This document shows positions 47,245 to 58,091 of a stretch of 64,000 nucleotides of DNA, one piece after another. Each line of letters begins with the position of its first letter. Position 1 is the first letter of the stretch. The notes under the pieces were generated by a model, which worked only from the letters and a program-made list of their open reading frames with translations, was not told the origin of the DNA and searched no databases. This DNA comes from Isoetes taiwanensis (Eukaryota; Streptophyta; Lycopodiopsida; Isoetales; Isoetaceae). The DNA lies in contig JAJEKV010000039.1 in assembly GCA_021234155.1 (NCBI GenBank), positions 1,486,001 to 1,550,000 on the forward strand, given 5' to 3'. A program made the position numbers and the translations under genes.

Positions 47245-48130
47245 CTGCCAATGGCTCCTGCCTTTCAATATTTTATCTAGAAACAAAGCGGGAGTGCCTT
47301 CAAATATAGAGCTTGAAGGGGGTTTTCCACAAAGCAGTGGTTTTGTATATGGAAACGAGGTTCTATGTATTTTAGGAGGATGGAACGCTTTCACAGGTAA
47401 ATTTTTGAGCAAAGTTTATGCCATAAATTTGGCAGAGGGCTCGAAGACATGGGTTAAGTGTCCTAGCATGACTTCTGCTAGAGTTGGATTTCCTTGCATA
47501 ATTGTGGAAGATAAAATATATTTTGCTGGAGGGGAAGAGGAAGATTGCCTTGCCCTTTCACGGGTAAATTTTTAAGCATCGTTTATGCCATAAATTTGGT
47601 ACAGGGCTCGAAGACATGGGTTAAGTGTCCTGGCATGACTTCTGCTAGAGTTGGATTTCCTTGCATAATGGTGGAAGATAAAATATACTTTGCTGGAGGT
47701 GAAGAGGAAGATTGCCTTGCCCTTGCAACTGTGGATGTGTACGATGATAAAAAGAGATGCTGGGAATCACTCACCGATATGTCAAGCCCGCAATCTCGGT
47801 GCATCATTGCACTTGACCATGATTATTTTTGCATCTTAGTTGGACTTGCTAAAGAGCAAGACGTTGTGGTGGAAAATGTGCATAAGTTGAAATATAGTTG
47901 TAGGGTCTGGAAGAGTGAAGTGCGCATTAAAACCTTATTAGACAAGTGCATATTGCATAGGTACTTCTAGTGTGGAGTTTGATGAATGGGGACTTCCAAT
48001 TTCAAGGTGGCCACTCAAGGTGGAAAAGCCTTGCTCCTCATTGAAGTTAGTGTTCAAAACTAGAAGTATTGAAGCTCCACAATCGTGCAATAGATGGGTT
48101 CTGGAGAACGATGTTAACAAAGCAATATAA
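47245..48130 (+). pseudogene. kelch-repeat protein fragment with internal duplication
   Basis: The frame reads GFVYGNEVLCILGGWN, then SKVYAINLAEGSKTWVKCP, MTSARVGFPCIIVEDKIYFAGG, and later VDVYDDKKRCWESLTDM. The pattern (xGG, Y-x(5-6)-W, R-x-G/S, IYxxGG) is that of kelch beta-propeller blades, typical of plant F-box/kelch proteins. A block of about 167 bp (47390-47556) is duplicated at 47557-47723. Since 167 is not a multiple of three, the first copy runs into a stop. Related sequence continues in another frame to about 48128 (EFDEWGLPISRWPLK). No F-box was found upstream. Confidence 0.6.
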
Positions 48131-49559
48131 ATGTTGTAGGTTATGTATATGAGTTGAGATTTGGCACTCATGTTAAGTTTCAAGTCTATTTTTGTAAGAA
48201 GTAAACAGAATACCTCAAGATGCATGTACCTCAAGGCATCGCCTTGAACCTTACAATTTGCTAACAAATAATAGATAACTTGCCATCAGGCTCTCTAATC
48301 AAAATAGCCAGGATGTATGGCGTATGTTGGGACAATAAACTCGCTATCATCTAATTAGAAGAACTATCAACACATTATATAGGGAAAAGTCAATTTGGGA
48401 CAGGATTTTGGTTGTTTAGTGACATGCAGATGTCGGGAGCCGCAAAACTAGAATTATGGAGCAATTGGCTTCCCTTTACAAGATTTAATCATGGATCCAA
48501 CATTTATAATGCTCCAAAATGCAATACAGGCGAAGGACAACCCAATTATAACATATGGCGCACCACACATCAATTGATGTTTGGTAGGACCTGCAACCTA
48601 CCATTCCAAAGTCATTGGTTCGGTAGGATCAACATGGATGTAGTAATGGTCATCCTAAGCTCGAGTCCCTCAACGTAAATAATGGTTGAATATCCGTGAC
48701 CGAATTCACTCAACGTTGAATCGGTACAATGGTCTATTTGGGAAATTGAGATAAACATCAAATGAAATACTCTAAATTTTGATACTAAGCAGTGACCAGT
48801 TGGTGTTATACCATGAAGTAACTTGAAGGCGAAAGCTGCCAATCAAATGGTTTCTCCATTCTGGCAGATCTATAGATAGAAATAGCATTGACAATGAGGT
48901 AGTGAGAAGAATTTCTGAGTTTTTTGAAGATGATTTTTCAAAAATGAGTTGTTTACACTATGCTCAACATGTGTATAAGCAATTTTTACGCAATGTGCTT
49001 TGAACTAAAATTGTAATTTTCTAACTACTAACACTTATAAATGCCAATGCAAGAGATGTTTGTTATTCTTATGTTTTCCTTGAACTTTTGTGTTATCTAC
49101 TTCACTCTGATACTTGCATGCACAGTTTATGATAATTGAGAGAGCTATTCGGCATAGTACTTTCACTAAAATCTTGAGTTGACTTTGGATATACCTTAAA
49201 AATGCTAATGTGCAAAAAAGCTTTCACCAAAGGCAGATTTTCATCAATATTGACATCATACCAGACATTACACAGTCATTCCCAAGCTCATACGTTCGAT
49301 GCACTCTAGCATAGTGCTATAATGTAAAGCTAGCACGTACTTGGCAGTCCAGGCGTTTGATCGATTCTCTACTCCTCAGACATGTGTCCTACGGTAACTA
49401 GCCTTTTGGATGCAACCGCACAGTCGAAATGTCGTTGCATGCCAACTGGCATGCTCCGGTCGCACAATGTGCAGACCTCGCGGGCCATCACAACGGAGCA
49501 AGTTTGGAACTGGCACTTGGGAAGGGTTTTTTGTCCAGAGTTCGCAAGCCAACGGATAT
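48131..49559. other. no recognised gene
   Basis: Several short open frames (for example 48412-48678) have no known domain. No repeat structure was noticed. Confidence 0.35.
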
Positions 49560-50090
49560 CATATCCAAGACAATAAAGTTCAACTTGATGAACCAAGTGG
49601 GGCGCCTATCTTAGCTACTAGTATGGAGCCATTCAATCATGAATCTATTTTGCCAATCCAACATATTCTTCGAGAAATATGTCTTCTACCAATGCGAGCA
49701 GCAAAAGATAAAAGATTGATTGCATTTGAGACTATTACAACAAAATTGCCAGATAGGCTTCTCCAATTGCATAAGTGTGGTAATGTTCCAATTTGGCCTC
49801 TCGTGGATGACGTTGTGGCAATTCAAGCTATAAAACGGGGTGATGCCCCACATCTAGCATCATACGATGGTTACTGGTATGCTTGGATTAATGCACTTAA
49901 TGAGAAGGATAAAAAGATGAAGTTGACTTGGTTAGAGCCAAAGAGTAAGAAGGGGCGTAAATGTTTAGGAATTTCATATGTGGAAAAGAGATTGCAGTCT
50001 TGGGATTGTCTCTTAAGGGTATTAAACGTTATAAAGGAAGGTGCAGGAAAAAATATATGCTTCTTCTTGATTGAAGAACCTTCTATTTGA
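49560..50090 (+). CDS. Tudor/SH3-like domain ORF, unknown protein
   Basis: An open frame runs from 49410 to TGA at 50090; the part from about 49600 looks protein-like. WPLVDDVVAIQAI, then DGYWYAWINALN, then KMKLTWLEP resembles a Tudor/Agenet-type barrel (DxVxA..., DGxWYxAxV..., xxxVxWxxP). The end is AGKNICFFLIEEPSI. No adjoining exons were found, so it may be a final exon of a larger gene or a fragment. The domain call is a pattern-level inference. Confidence 0.35.
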   Translation, partial: HIQDNKVQLDEPSGAPILATSMEPFNHESILPIQHILREICLLPMRAAKDKRLIAFETITTKLPDRLLQLHKCGNVPIWPLVDDVVAIQAIKRGDAPHLASYDGYWYAWINALNEKDKKMKLTWLEPKSKKGRKCLGISYVEKRLQSWDCLLRVLNVIKEGAGKNICFFLIEEPSI

Positions 50091-50855
50091 GGTACTTGAG
50101 CTTAGTTCATCTCCTTTTGTTTTGTAATCATAAAAATCTATTATGTTTACTCTAAGTTCAATCGCTTGCCATAATGTTAAGTTGGGTGCGATGTTTAGAT
50201 TTACATTTGGAGTGGTTTAATAAGCTAGCTATAAAATTATTTATTACCATATTAAGATATTAACCTTGACCTTGTAGTAGGTTTTTGAGCTAAGCATTAT
50301 AAAATTGTTAGTTAAGCTGGTGTCGATGGTATCTCTAATTTACATATGAGTGGTCATTATTCCTGCGCTAAACCTCACAAAACAATTGCCAATTTCTTGG
50401 CTAAATGACATTACAAGGTTTCTTACAATATTATGTAACGGAGGCAAAGCATTCACCTTTGGTTTTTTACGTTGCACTAATCGCAAATTTCTAATATTGC
50501 TACGAAATTACAAGCTAGATATCAATTCACTACAAGGTTTCTTTTATTGCGAAGCAACACATTGATTTTAATCTATGTCATTAGTGACACATTGTTTATT
50601 TTTCTTTTGTAAATTTTTTTGATAAGGCTCATTTGATTCTACATCTTTATTAAGGCTCAAAACAGTTGCATTTGGAAAAATACAATATTAACAACACGAT
50701 TAACACAAGAATAAACTATTAACGAGCATAGTAAACAACCACGTGAAGAAAACCTTAGCATCTTTGCAAATTTTAACGTGGTTCTCAAACTAATAAGAAG
50801 AACGCGGTAGAATACAAATTTGTGACAACTAGCATGTAAACGCATCTGAAATTAT
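50091..50855. other. no supported gene
   Basis: AT-rich flank; small open frames without recognisable content. Confidence 0.4.
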
Positions 50856-50859
50856 GATA

Positions 50860-51265
50860 CTAAAAATGTATATAGAAAAATCATTCCATTAAATTAATGA
50901 TGATTTTCAAAGACCATTATAAACTCTAGGATTCATAAGTTAAATATAGTACGAACTAGGAATGGTTTTGCAAAATCAAGATGTGCTTAAAACACATCTT
51001 CTAAACTATTGATGATTTCAAAAAACAATTGTACGATTATAGAATTCATGTAAGTAAACATGATATGAACTAGCAATGATTTTGCTAAAAAACTATACAC
51101 TTAAAAACAATTTCACAAATTAATTATGATTTCTATAAACCTTTGAATTAGTACAAAAAATACGATATGAAGCACTATTGGTCTTGCAAAATCAATATAT
51201 GCTTAAAATATATCTTCTAAACTATGGATGATTTCAAAAAACTATTATATGAATATGTAGCATAA
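50860..51265. repeat. AT-rich tandem array, about 100-115 bp units
   Basis: Diverged units marked by GAACTAG-AATG-TTTTGC(A/T)AAA, then a (T/C)ACTTAAAA or TGCTTAAAA block, then GATGATTTC. Anchors lie near 50952, 51068 and 51169. The same family forms an array at 61376-61745. The right side runs directly into dispersed repeat B. Confidence 0.65.
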
Positions 51266-51385
51266 TAACAGGGGGTTTCTTTTGTGTTTTTGTACGCTTT
51301 TCACAAAGGTTTTCCTAAGATTTCATGGCGTATTTGAATGGATGTACTAATGCGTACATCTAGAGTGCACCATTTCTTAGTCGTT
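51250..51385 (+). repeat. dispersed repeat B, copy 2
   Basis: Reverse complement of the segment at 2805-2925. It starts after the AT-rich array with GCATAATAACAGGGGG and ends near ATCTAGAGTGCAC. Confidence 0.6.
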
Positions 51386-51404
51386 CATTTAGCTTTTTTT
51401 TTGG

Positions 51405-51625
51405 GTTGCCCCTAGGGGGGCAAACCCTCGTTTGTGTGGGCTTGTAGCATATCTTAGGTATATGCTGGAATATACCTAGGATATGCTGGTGACTGCTAAA
51501 AACCCATTCTTCCCTGTAAACTGGCGGTCACCTGCGTTGTGGGTCGCTCGTGTTTGAACCGCCTAACCGGGACAGACCTCCTCTTGATCTGTCTCAGATG
51601 TAGAAGAAGCTGAGATCCTCTCGCC
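51405..51625 (+). repeat. dispersed repeat A, copy 1
   Basis: About 210 bp, matching 57870-58076 with about 85-90 percent identity by eye. Marker stretches: GTTGCCCCT, TATGCTGGAATATAC, TGTAAACTGGCGGTCACCTG, TGTTTGAACCGCCTAAC, GACAGACCTCCTCTTGATC. Both copies are followed downstream by fragments of host genes. TGTTTGAACCGCC resembles a Pol III B box, but no clear A box was seen. Confidence 0.8.
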
Positions 51626-51699
51626 CCGGGCTCTGCTTCCATCTGCTAAAGTGGGAAATCGAAATGGATTCTTTGCCTATCCAAATTGATTTTTTGAAA

Positions 51700-52172
51700 C
51701 ACTAACCAATGCACAGTTTTGACAGATGCAAAATTCGAAGAATAAATTGGACGGATGGAGGGTCTCTTTGCAGAAAGCCATTAGGCGGCAACAACTCAGC
51801 AAGAAGCTACACTTTCTTTTTGTGTTGCAGATGGGGATTATATCAGGTGCCGCATTTTCTTTTTGTGGCCTTATATCCTTTCCACTCCAGCTTCTTTTTT
51901 ATTCCTTCTTAAAGATTATGCATCTCAACCAGCCCAAACATATTGTACCAGGGATGATGCCACCAAGAAGATAAGGTGGAAGGTCCATTTTAGGAAGTTT
52001 TCTAAGTGGTAATTTGTAATCTTTACTCTGCTTTTTTGTTTCCCGGTTCTATGTATAATTAATATCAAATAGTTTGTTTTCAGAGAATCCTTATGTATTT
52101 GTTGGCGACCATTAGGATTGCATTATTTCGTTATGACATCTATGCGAAGGGTGTCCTCAATGTACAGGTTCG
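51700..52172 (+). pseudogene. unidentified exon-like fragments
   Basis: Exon-like pieces with splice-type borders: about 51729-51830 (KLDGWRVSLQKAIRRQQL), 51831-51974 (GIISGAAFSFCGLISFP, hydrophobic) and 52086-52169 (RILMYLLATIRIALFRYD, ending CAG/GTTCG). The mix of basic and hydrophobic segments suggests a membrane protein, but I cannot identify it. Confidence 0.3.
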
Positions 52173-52469
52173 TCTCTTTATAACCTTTCTCTTTTCTCTT
52201 TTATGTGGTTTATGTTAGGAAAGATGACTTAATTGTAGTATTTGGCCAAACTATCTACAGCCCATGCAAGAACGGTGTGCAGTATACTGAATGAACCTAG
52301 TCCCCTGAGAAACCTGATGGCAGAATTGTACAGATCTTGATAATCACAGCCAACTTTGCCATCATTTTGATGTGCGTTGAAGCTGGTTTGTGCTGGATCT
52401 TAAGGACTCCTTGGTTTTGTCAGATCCTAAGGACTCCTTATGCTTTTGGTTTATTGCTGATGGACAGCC

Positions 52470-53930
52470 TTTTTAAATGAGGCTACCAAACATGATCAAT
52501 GTTTGTGCTTCCTGGCAACTAACAGCTATTGTTGTGCCTGAAGCTTCTACTTCTCTAGTATTCCCATGGATCAATGTTTGTGCTTCCTGGCAACCAACAA
52601 CTATTGTTGTGCAAAAGGCTTCTACTTCTTTTGTGTTCTCATGGATGCAGATCGATCCGACGGATCGCGATTCTCGAGCCAGACGAGCATGCAAGAGTTG
52701 CATGCGTTGCCTGCATGCATTGCATGCATTTCGGGCCTCTCATCCGGTTAGGGGATCGCTATTTCTTCCTGCATTCGCCTTCAGCTTCTCATCGGCGCTT
52801 TCTCTTCGCCCAGCAGTGTTTCAGGTTATGTTCTATGCTCTCATGCAGAGGAGGGGCTTCCTCTTGCATGGGTTGACCTTTCGTGGCATTTCCTATCATT
52901 CTTGTTTCTCTTCGACTGACCTTTCTGGCGTATCCCTTCTGGCGTTTCTTATCGTTCTCGGTTCTCTTCTACCTTGGCTGCGTTGACCTTTCTGGCGCAT
53001 CCCTTCTGGCGTTTCCTATCTTTTTCTCGTATCTCTTCCTATCCTTCTCGTCTAAGCTTCTACCTCGGCATTCCTCCACTATGGGGCAATTCTTGAGCCT
53101 TCATCTCGGATCGGCGGGAAGTTTCTCTTTTCGAGGCGTTGTTGTGTCATGCGAGTCGCGGCTTCGAGAATCTGAGATCGATCCAAGCGGATCGCGATTC
53201 TCGAGCCGGACGAGCATGCAAGAGTTGCATCGTTGCTGCATGCATTGCATGCATTTGGACCTCTCATCCGGTTAGGGGATCGCTATTTCTTCACGCATTA
53301 AGCTTTGACTTCTCGCCGCGCTTTCTCTTAGTGGCCCGGTGTTTTGAGGTTATGTTCTATGCTCTCCCTCCCTCCCTCCCTTAAGTATTTTGTTTATATA
53401 TGTTGTTAGCGTGGGCGCGGCGCTTTAATCGACCCTCGCTTTTCGAGGTTTTTGTTCTTCTCTATTGTGTTTTGTGGTCTTATGCAGTATACAGGCGTTG
53501 TAACGGCGTTGGTTTCTTTTGGAGCGTGGGTTTTTGGGAAGTTTAGCGGCCGGGCGTTGTCTAAGCCCATTGCCTAGGGCTTATCGCTAGGGTTTTTCCT
53601 CGAAAACCCGAAGGGCGGGGTTTTTAATCCCGCGATAAGCCCTAGGCGTACACTAGCCAAACATCTATGATATATTTTTGTATTTTGGGGTCCAGGTGTT
53701 ATGACTGGATATTCCCTGTATTTTTTGTTTTTTGGGTAGCTTGCGATATGCAGCTACCCACTCTCTACCATTGTAATTACACTGCTGGGATGAATAGAAA
53801 AGCCCCATCCATCGGGCGTTGTTGTGTCATGCGAGTCGCAGCTCGAGAATCAATGTTTTTGCTTCCTGGCAACCAACAGCTATTGTTGTGCTGAACCTTC
53901 TACTGCTTTAATATTCTCATGGATATGCAA
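52470..53930. repeat. cluster of nested direct repeats
   Basis: Three module types recur. (a) An ~80-bp block starting ATCAATGTTTGTGCTTCCTG at about 52497, 52570 and 53847. (b) A ~190-bp block with GGATCGCGATTCTCGAGCC, GCATGCAAGAGTTGCAT and CTCATCCGGTTAGGGGATCG at about 52655 and 53175. (c) A block with GTTGTGTCATGCGAGTCGC at 53137 and 53821. A pyrimidine-rich part (52865-53060) has its own tandem repeats of CCTTTCTGGCG and CCCTTCTGGCGTTTC. Repeated GC-rich modules ahead of a LINE-type 3' domain (53572) could be promoter-like monomers of a LINE, but no LINE coding sequence lies between them. Confidence 0.6.
53572..53760 (+). mobile_element. LINE-type 3' structural domain, plus orientation
   Basis: A perfect 16-bp inverted repeat (GCCTAGGGCTTATCGC at 53572-53587, its complement at 53632-53647) encloses GGTTTTTCCTCGAAAACCC and GCGGGGTTTTTAATCC, the conserved core of the LINE 3' regions at 13.5, 15.5 and 41.85 kb. 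A second hairpin follows, GGGTAGCT...AGCTACCC (53735-53760). The terminal (CCTT)n or (TTATC)n tail was not found. Confidence 0.6.
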
Positions 53931-54242
53931 GAAAAAAAAAAGCAAAAATGTCATTTGAAGGACATAAATTTACTGGCCAAGCATGATACTATGTTTGCTT
54001 GTCTGTCTTCTTCTGAGGGAGCGAGAATTAGAATTTTCCAAATGTGGAGGAATAATACCCTGGAATTTTAGTTGAGGGGCCCTGCAGTAACTTCATCCAC
54101 GCTTTGTAATGTGTTGCTTATGCTGCTTGCGCCTTGTTTAATTTTTTTAAATAGTCACACCATCCAGACCCAAGCCATGCTATAGTGGGGTCTTTTCTTT
54201 AGCGTTCAAGCATGTTGACGCACTTATGGCAGTCTGGATGCA

Positions 54243-54757
54243 GGATTATATTTTTGGATAGAGTCAAGAAGGCCTATGATGAACTTAAGTCTTCGATCAT
54301 TACAGCTGTGTTTTCCCGACAGGTAATTGTTGCAAATTAACCATTATAGAGTGTAACCTGTCCCATCTAAAGAATGCCAAAGAGTTGTATGACATTGTCA
54401 ATCTCCGCAATTTCTGATGCTGATACGTTATTTGCTCCAGGAACTGCTCGAAGATGTAAAGACAAAACTTATGGGCATAAATGAGCATGAAAATTATACG
54501 AATGGATGTTCAAAACAATTTATGTCTTTCCGATGGGCGTGGCTACCTCGAACCCTTGCTTTGCTGCAACAAGTATTATCTGTGTGCTCCCTTTATCAGT
54601 CATCAAAGTCTTATTTTCTTAAGAAATTACATTGTTTTAATTTATGTAGGTCAATGGGAGAGATGTTGTCCTTAAGCTGGGAGAAGCTGCTTTATTACAA
54701 GCTAAAGCAGAATCGTACCAATATGACAATTTGCTTGCCATGGCACTATCAAAGGCA
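54243..54757 (+). pseudogene. PARC6/CDP1-like chloroplast division gene fragment
   Basis: Three exon pieces with good borders: about 54243-54322 (FLDRVKKAYDELKSS...FSRQ), 54441-54572 (ELLEDVKTKLMG...FRWAWLPRTLALLQQ, 44 codons in frame) and 54650-54757 (VNGRDVVLKLGEAALL...YDNLLAMALSKA). RWAWLPxxLxLLQxV, then VLxxGxAAL, then LxMAL matches the region after the J-like domain of PARC6 (CDP1), the inner-envelope plastid division protein related to ARC6. An in-frame stop follows SKAHF, and the next sequence is an unrelated PPR fragment, so only a small internal piece is present. Intron retention rules out a processed copy. Confidence 0.6.
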
Positions 54758-54762
54758 CACTT

Positions 54763-54990
54763 CTAGCCATAGCTCTTTTCCAAATTTATATATCTCAAAA
54801 CTGCAATATATAGATGCTTATCAATCTTGAGACCCCACATTTCCATTCTGTGGTACAATTCAAGTGCAGTCTCATCTTGTCCAAGTTTAACATATCCACA
54901 AACAATTGCTGCCCATGTATATCCAGTTGGCTTTAAGATGGCATTGAATACTTGATTAGGTTCCAAAAGCATTCCATGATAAAGGAACAC
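54763..54990 (-). pseudogene. PPR repeat protein fragment
   Basis: The minus frame has GYTWAAIVCGYVKLGQ, then ALELYHRMEMWGLKID, then YIAVL: about one and a half pentatricopeptide repeats of the plant organelle RNA-binding type. It ends after about 75 codons and abuts the PARC6 fragment in the opposite orientation, as expected of a captured gene piece. Confidence 0.65.
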
Positions 54991-54999
54991 TCAAATTAG

Positions 55000-57869
55000 A
55001 TGATCATTAATAACATGATCTGTTTGAAATCCACCAATGAAAAGAACCAACAGGATTATCCTACCCAAATAAAGATTTTTGCGTTCTTTACACTTCTGCA
55101 AAATACAGCTTTCACTGGTCCTACTGATTGGAATTTGTTGTCTAACCATAAACTGTATCATCTGTCAGTTGCTCCAATTCGAGTACGCAAGCGATTTGGG
55201 TATTGTAGAAATGCTGAGCCAGTAGAAACAAGGAAGTGCAGTTGCTTGGGAGCCTAAATCCAGCTTTTGGTGGATAATCACATCTATGGCAATGGTATCA
55301 TTTGGCATTACTATCTTCACTACTATAGTTCTTCTGAGTTGGATAGGTAGTGCTGCGGCTGAAGTATGATTTAGGGTGCATCATTGGAGAAGAATCTGTG
55401 TTGTTATACCCAAGGATCACGTCATTTTTCTACGAAGTTCTTGGATGTATACAATCAGTGTGCAAATACTAGAAATTGTCCATACTATGGTTTGATTCTG
55501 TACATACAATAGGTATACTATACAATTTTGTTTCCCAGTGCTTTTGGAGGATTTTCAGTTGTTAATTTGCATTTATTCACTTGGTTGCAGCAGGAATAAG
55601 ACCGAGACTAAAAAAAAGTCATGTTGTCAGCCGGATATCTTTACTTCACGCTTCTTCTTTGAGATTGTGGCAAATGCTAACATATTTATTTTCTATTTTC
55701 ATAGAATGAAGATCAATATCTTGATGTGTTAAGATTACATGTTTGAGCAAATTGTTGTTTTTGAAGCAGATCAATTTCTGGAATTGTTCATAAGAAAACC
55801 AGCATCATGGTTGCTTCTGAAGACATTGGCATTCAAAGGACATTTCGTCAAGGTTGTGCTGGCCTTTTCTTGCACTTAATTTGGCCATGTCAAATTTATA
55901 TGGTTAGTAAACTGATCTAGACCATATGTTGAAAGAGTATTTAGGTTGTTTAAGGAGCCATTATTCTAGATTGGTCATAAATGTTCATGTCCGATAAGCC
56001 ACATTTGTACCTTTGTGAAAGCCACATGTAAGAGTACATCTCAAACTAGCATGCACACACGGGGCAAGATTAAATATCTATATGCTTGGGAAAAATGACA
56101 CATGTAGGATGCATCATGTTGTAGGTATGACAACGTTACACTGCACATATGAATATTATGGTTTACAGGATTCCATAAACTTATATAAATGCATCTTGCA
56201 GTATTTGAGACATGGAGCGTGCAAAAAGCAGATTGAGGAAGATAGCAAAATTCCTGGGGCAACAAACATTTTTAGTTGCAAGGACACTTAATGTAACAAA
56301 AATTAGATTGTTTTATGGCATGTGCCAGCTTCATATACATGCAAATATTAGAATTTATGGTGGATTGTTTATGACATATTGTTTGCACATGGAACAATCA
56401 CTTCATTCTTGTATTCAATACCCCCATATAGAAACTAATGTCTTACTTGGGTCTACTTCTGTTTGTATGTTTAAATATGCAATACCACATCTCCTTTGTA
56501 TTTATATGACTATAAGGGTTGAATCCATAAACCTATATGGGCAAAGATAGAGAATGCTATGATAAATATAGAATAATGGTGTGGATTATTTTATGACATG
56601 TGCACTATTTTGCGATGTGTGAATGTGCATGTGCTATTATGCTAATGATTGCACAAGGCAGTAAATAGAAATAGGACTCATTATGTTGGCAAATGCTTTT
56701 TCCCAAATTTTGGTTGGGAAAGAAAAGGATTAAAGAAAAATTCTTGTTTAGGGGTGCGTTTTCCCTTTTGCCCAACCGTTAAAAATATCAAGCTAAAAAT
56801 AAAGAAGCCAGAAATTGGCCCTGGGTCGTTTCTCTCTAAAAAGGGGCATAGGCAGTCCGCCTAGAAGAGTCGGACTAAATCAGAGATGGAGTTGCACCCA
56901 TAAACAGGTTTTGCGCCAGTTCCTTAGGTCGACCTCTTGTTGTGGGCAATATAGAGCCCCCCCTCTCCTTCCAATATTCTCCATTACGAATTCTCCATTC
57001 GGGGGCCAGCTATGGATTATAGGTTCCCTTAGAGAAGACCGGCTGTCAGATAACAGTGTCAGTATCACGGCTTGAAGCGTTCTTGCTATTGGCAAAAATT
57101 TTGTTGCTTCGAAAGGAAAAAGTTCAGGAAGTGATGCAACTCAGCATAACCTCCAGCGTAACGTGCTCTCTTTTTGCTTCAAAAACTTCTACTCAGTTCC
57201 TTAACGCTTTGGTCCTCGCTTTTACAGGCTGAGATCTAATCTCAACCGTTGATCAAAATGCTGTCATCAGTTAATAACATCTGAGTGGCTCAAATTTTAT
57301 ACTCTGGTATGCCTTCGCCATTTTGGTTATGGCCACATGGCCCTCAATTATTTTTTTATGTAACGCCCTCAGGCCAAGACGTTATCTACCCCTTATACCC
57401 GGATTTTTTTGGTAAACCTCGGATCTGGCAGTTGAATTCAGCTTGTGGAGCAGCTGAATTTCTTATGCAATGAGGATGTATGCAGTCGATTGTACCGATT
57501 CTGCCTCTGCCAATTTAGCTATGAAAGCCTTTGCCGATTGTGCTATTCTGTTATGGAACAGAATGACTCAACTGATCTGCTTTGGCTGGGTAGACTTGAT
57601 ATTACAAGCTTTTTGCTTGGATTACAACACAACTTATTAATCGAGAGTGTTACCACAAATCTGATTCAAAGGTAAACAGAGCTGGATTTGAAGGCAAACA
57701 AGGTTTTGGGCGAAGGAAAATGAAGGGCAATAGAGATTTGAGGGCCAAGTTTGATTTAAGGGCTGTCCGCCATAACCGCCCTCACGGTTGTCTAAAAAAA
57801 AAAAAAAAAATGGACAAAAAAAAGTTGACATTTTTTTATTTTGGTGTGTTATGGGCCCTTTTTCCCTTT
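55000..57869. other. no supported gene
   Basis: AT-rich sequence with scattered short open frames and an A-rich tract at 57793-57810 just before dispersed repeat A. I recognise no gene or repeat. Confidence 0.4.
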
Positions 57870-58076
57870 TGAGTTGCCCCTGGGAGGCAAACCGTCGCAT
57901 ATGTGGGTCTGTGGCATATCCTAGGTATATGCTAGAATATACTGGTGACTGCTCCAAACCCATTGTTCCCTGTAAACTGGCGGTCACCTGTGTTGTGGGT
58001 CGCTCATGTTTGAACCGCCTAACTGGTGACAGACCTCCTCTTGATCCATCTCAGGATGTAGAAGAAGGTGAGAACC
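57870..58076 (+). repeat. dispersed repeat A, copy 2
   Basis: Second copy of the repeat at 51405-51625, same orientation. It runs almost directly into the eIF4E fragment, which begins about 15 bp downstream. Confidence 0.8.
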
Positions 58077-58091
58077 AACTGCAAAAAAAAG

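Noticed and set aside
53572-53647. A Rho-independent terminator or bacterial hairpin
   Set aside because: The context is a eukaryotic LINE 3' region and the enclosed core recurs in three other LINE copies.
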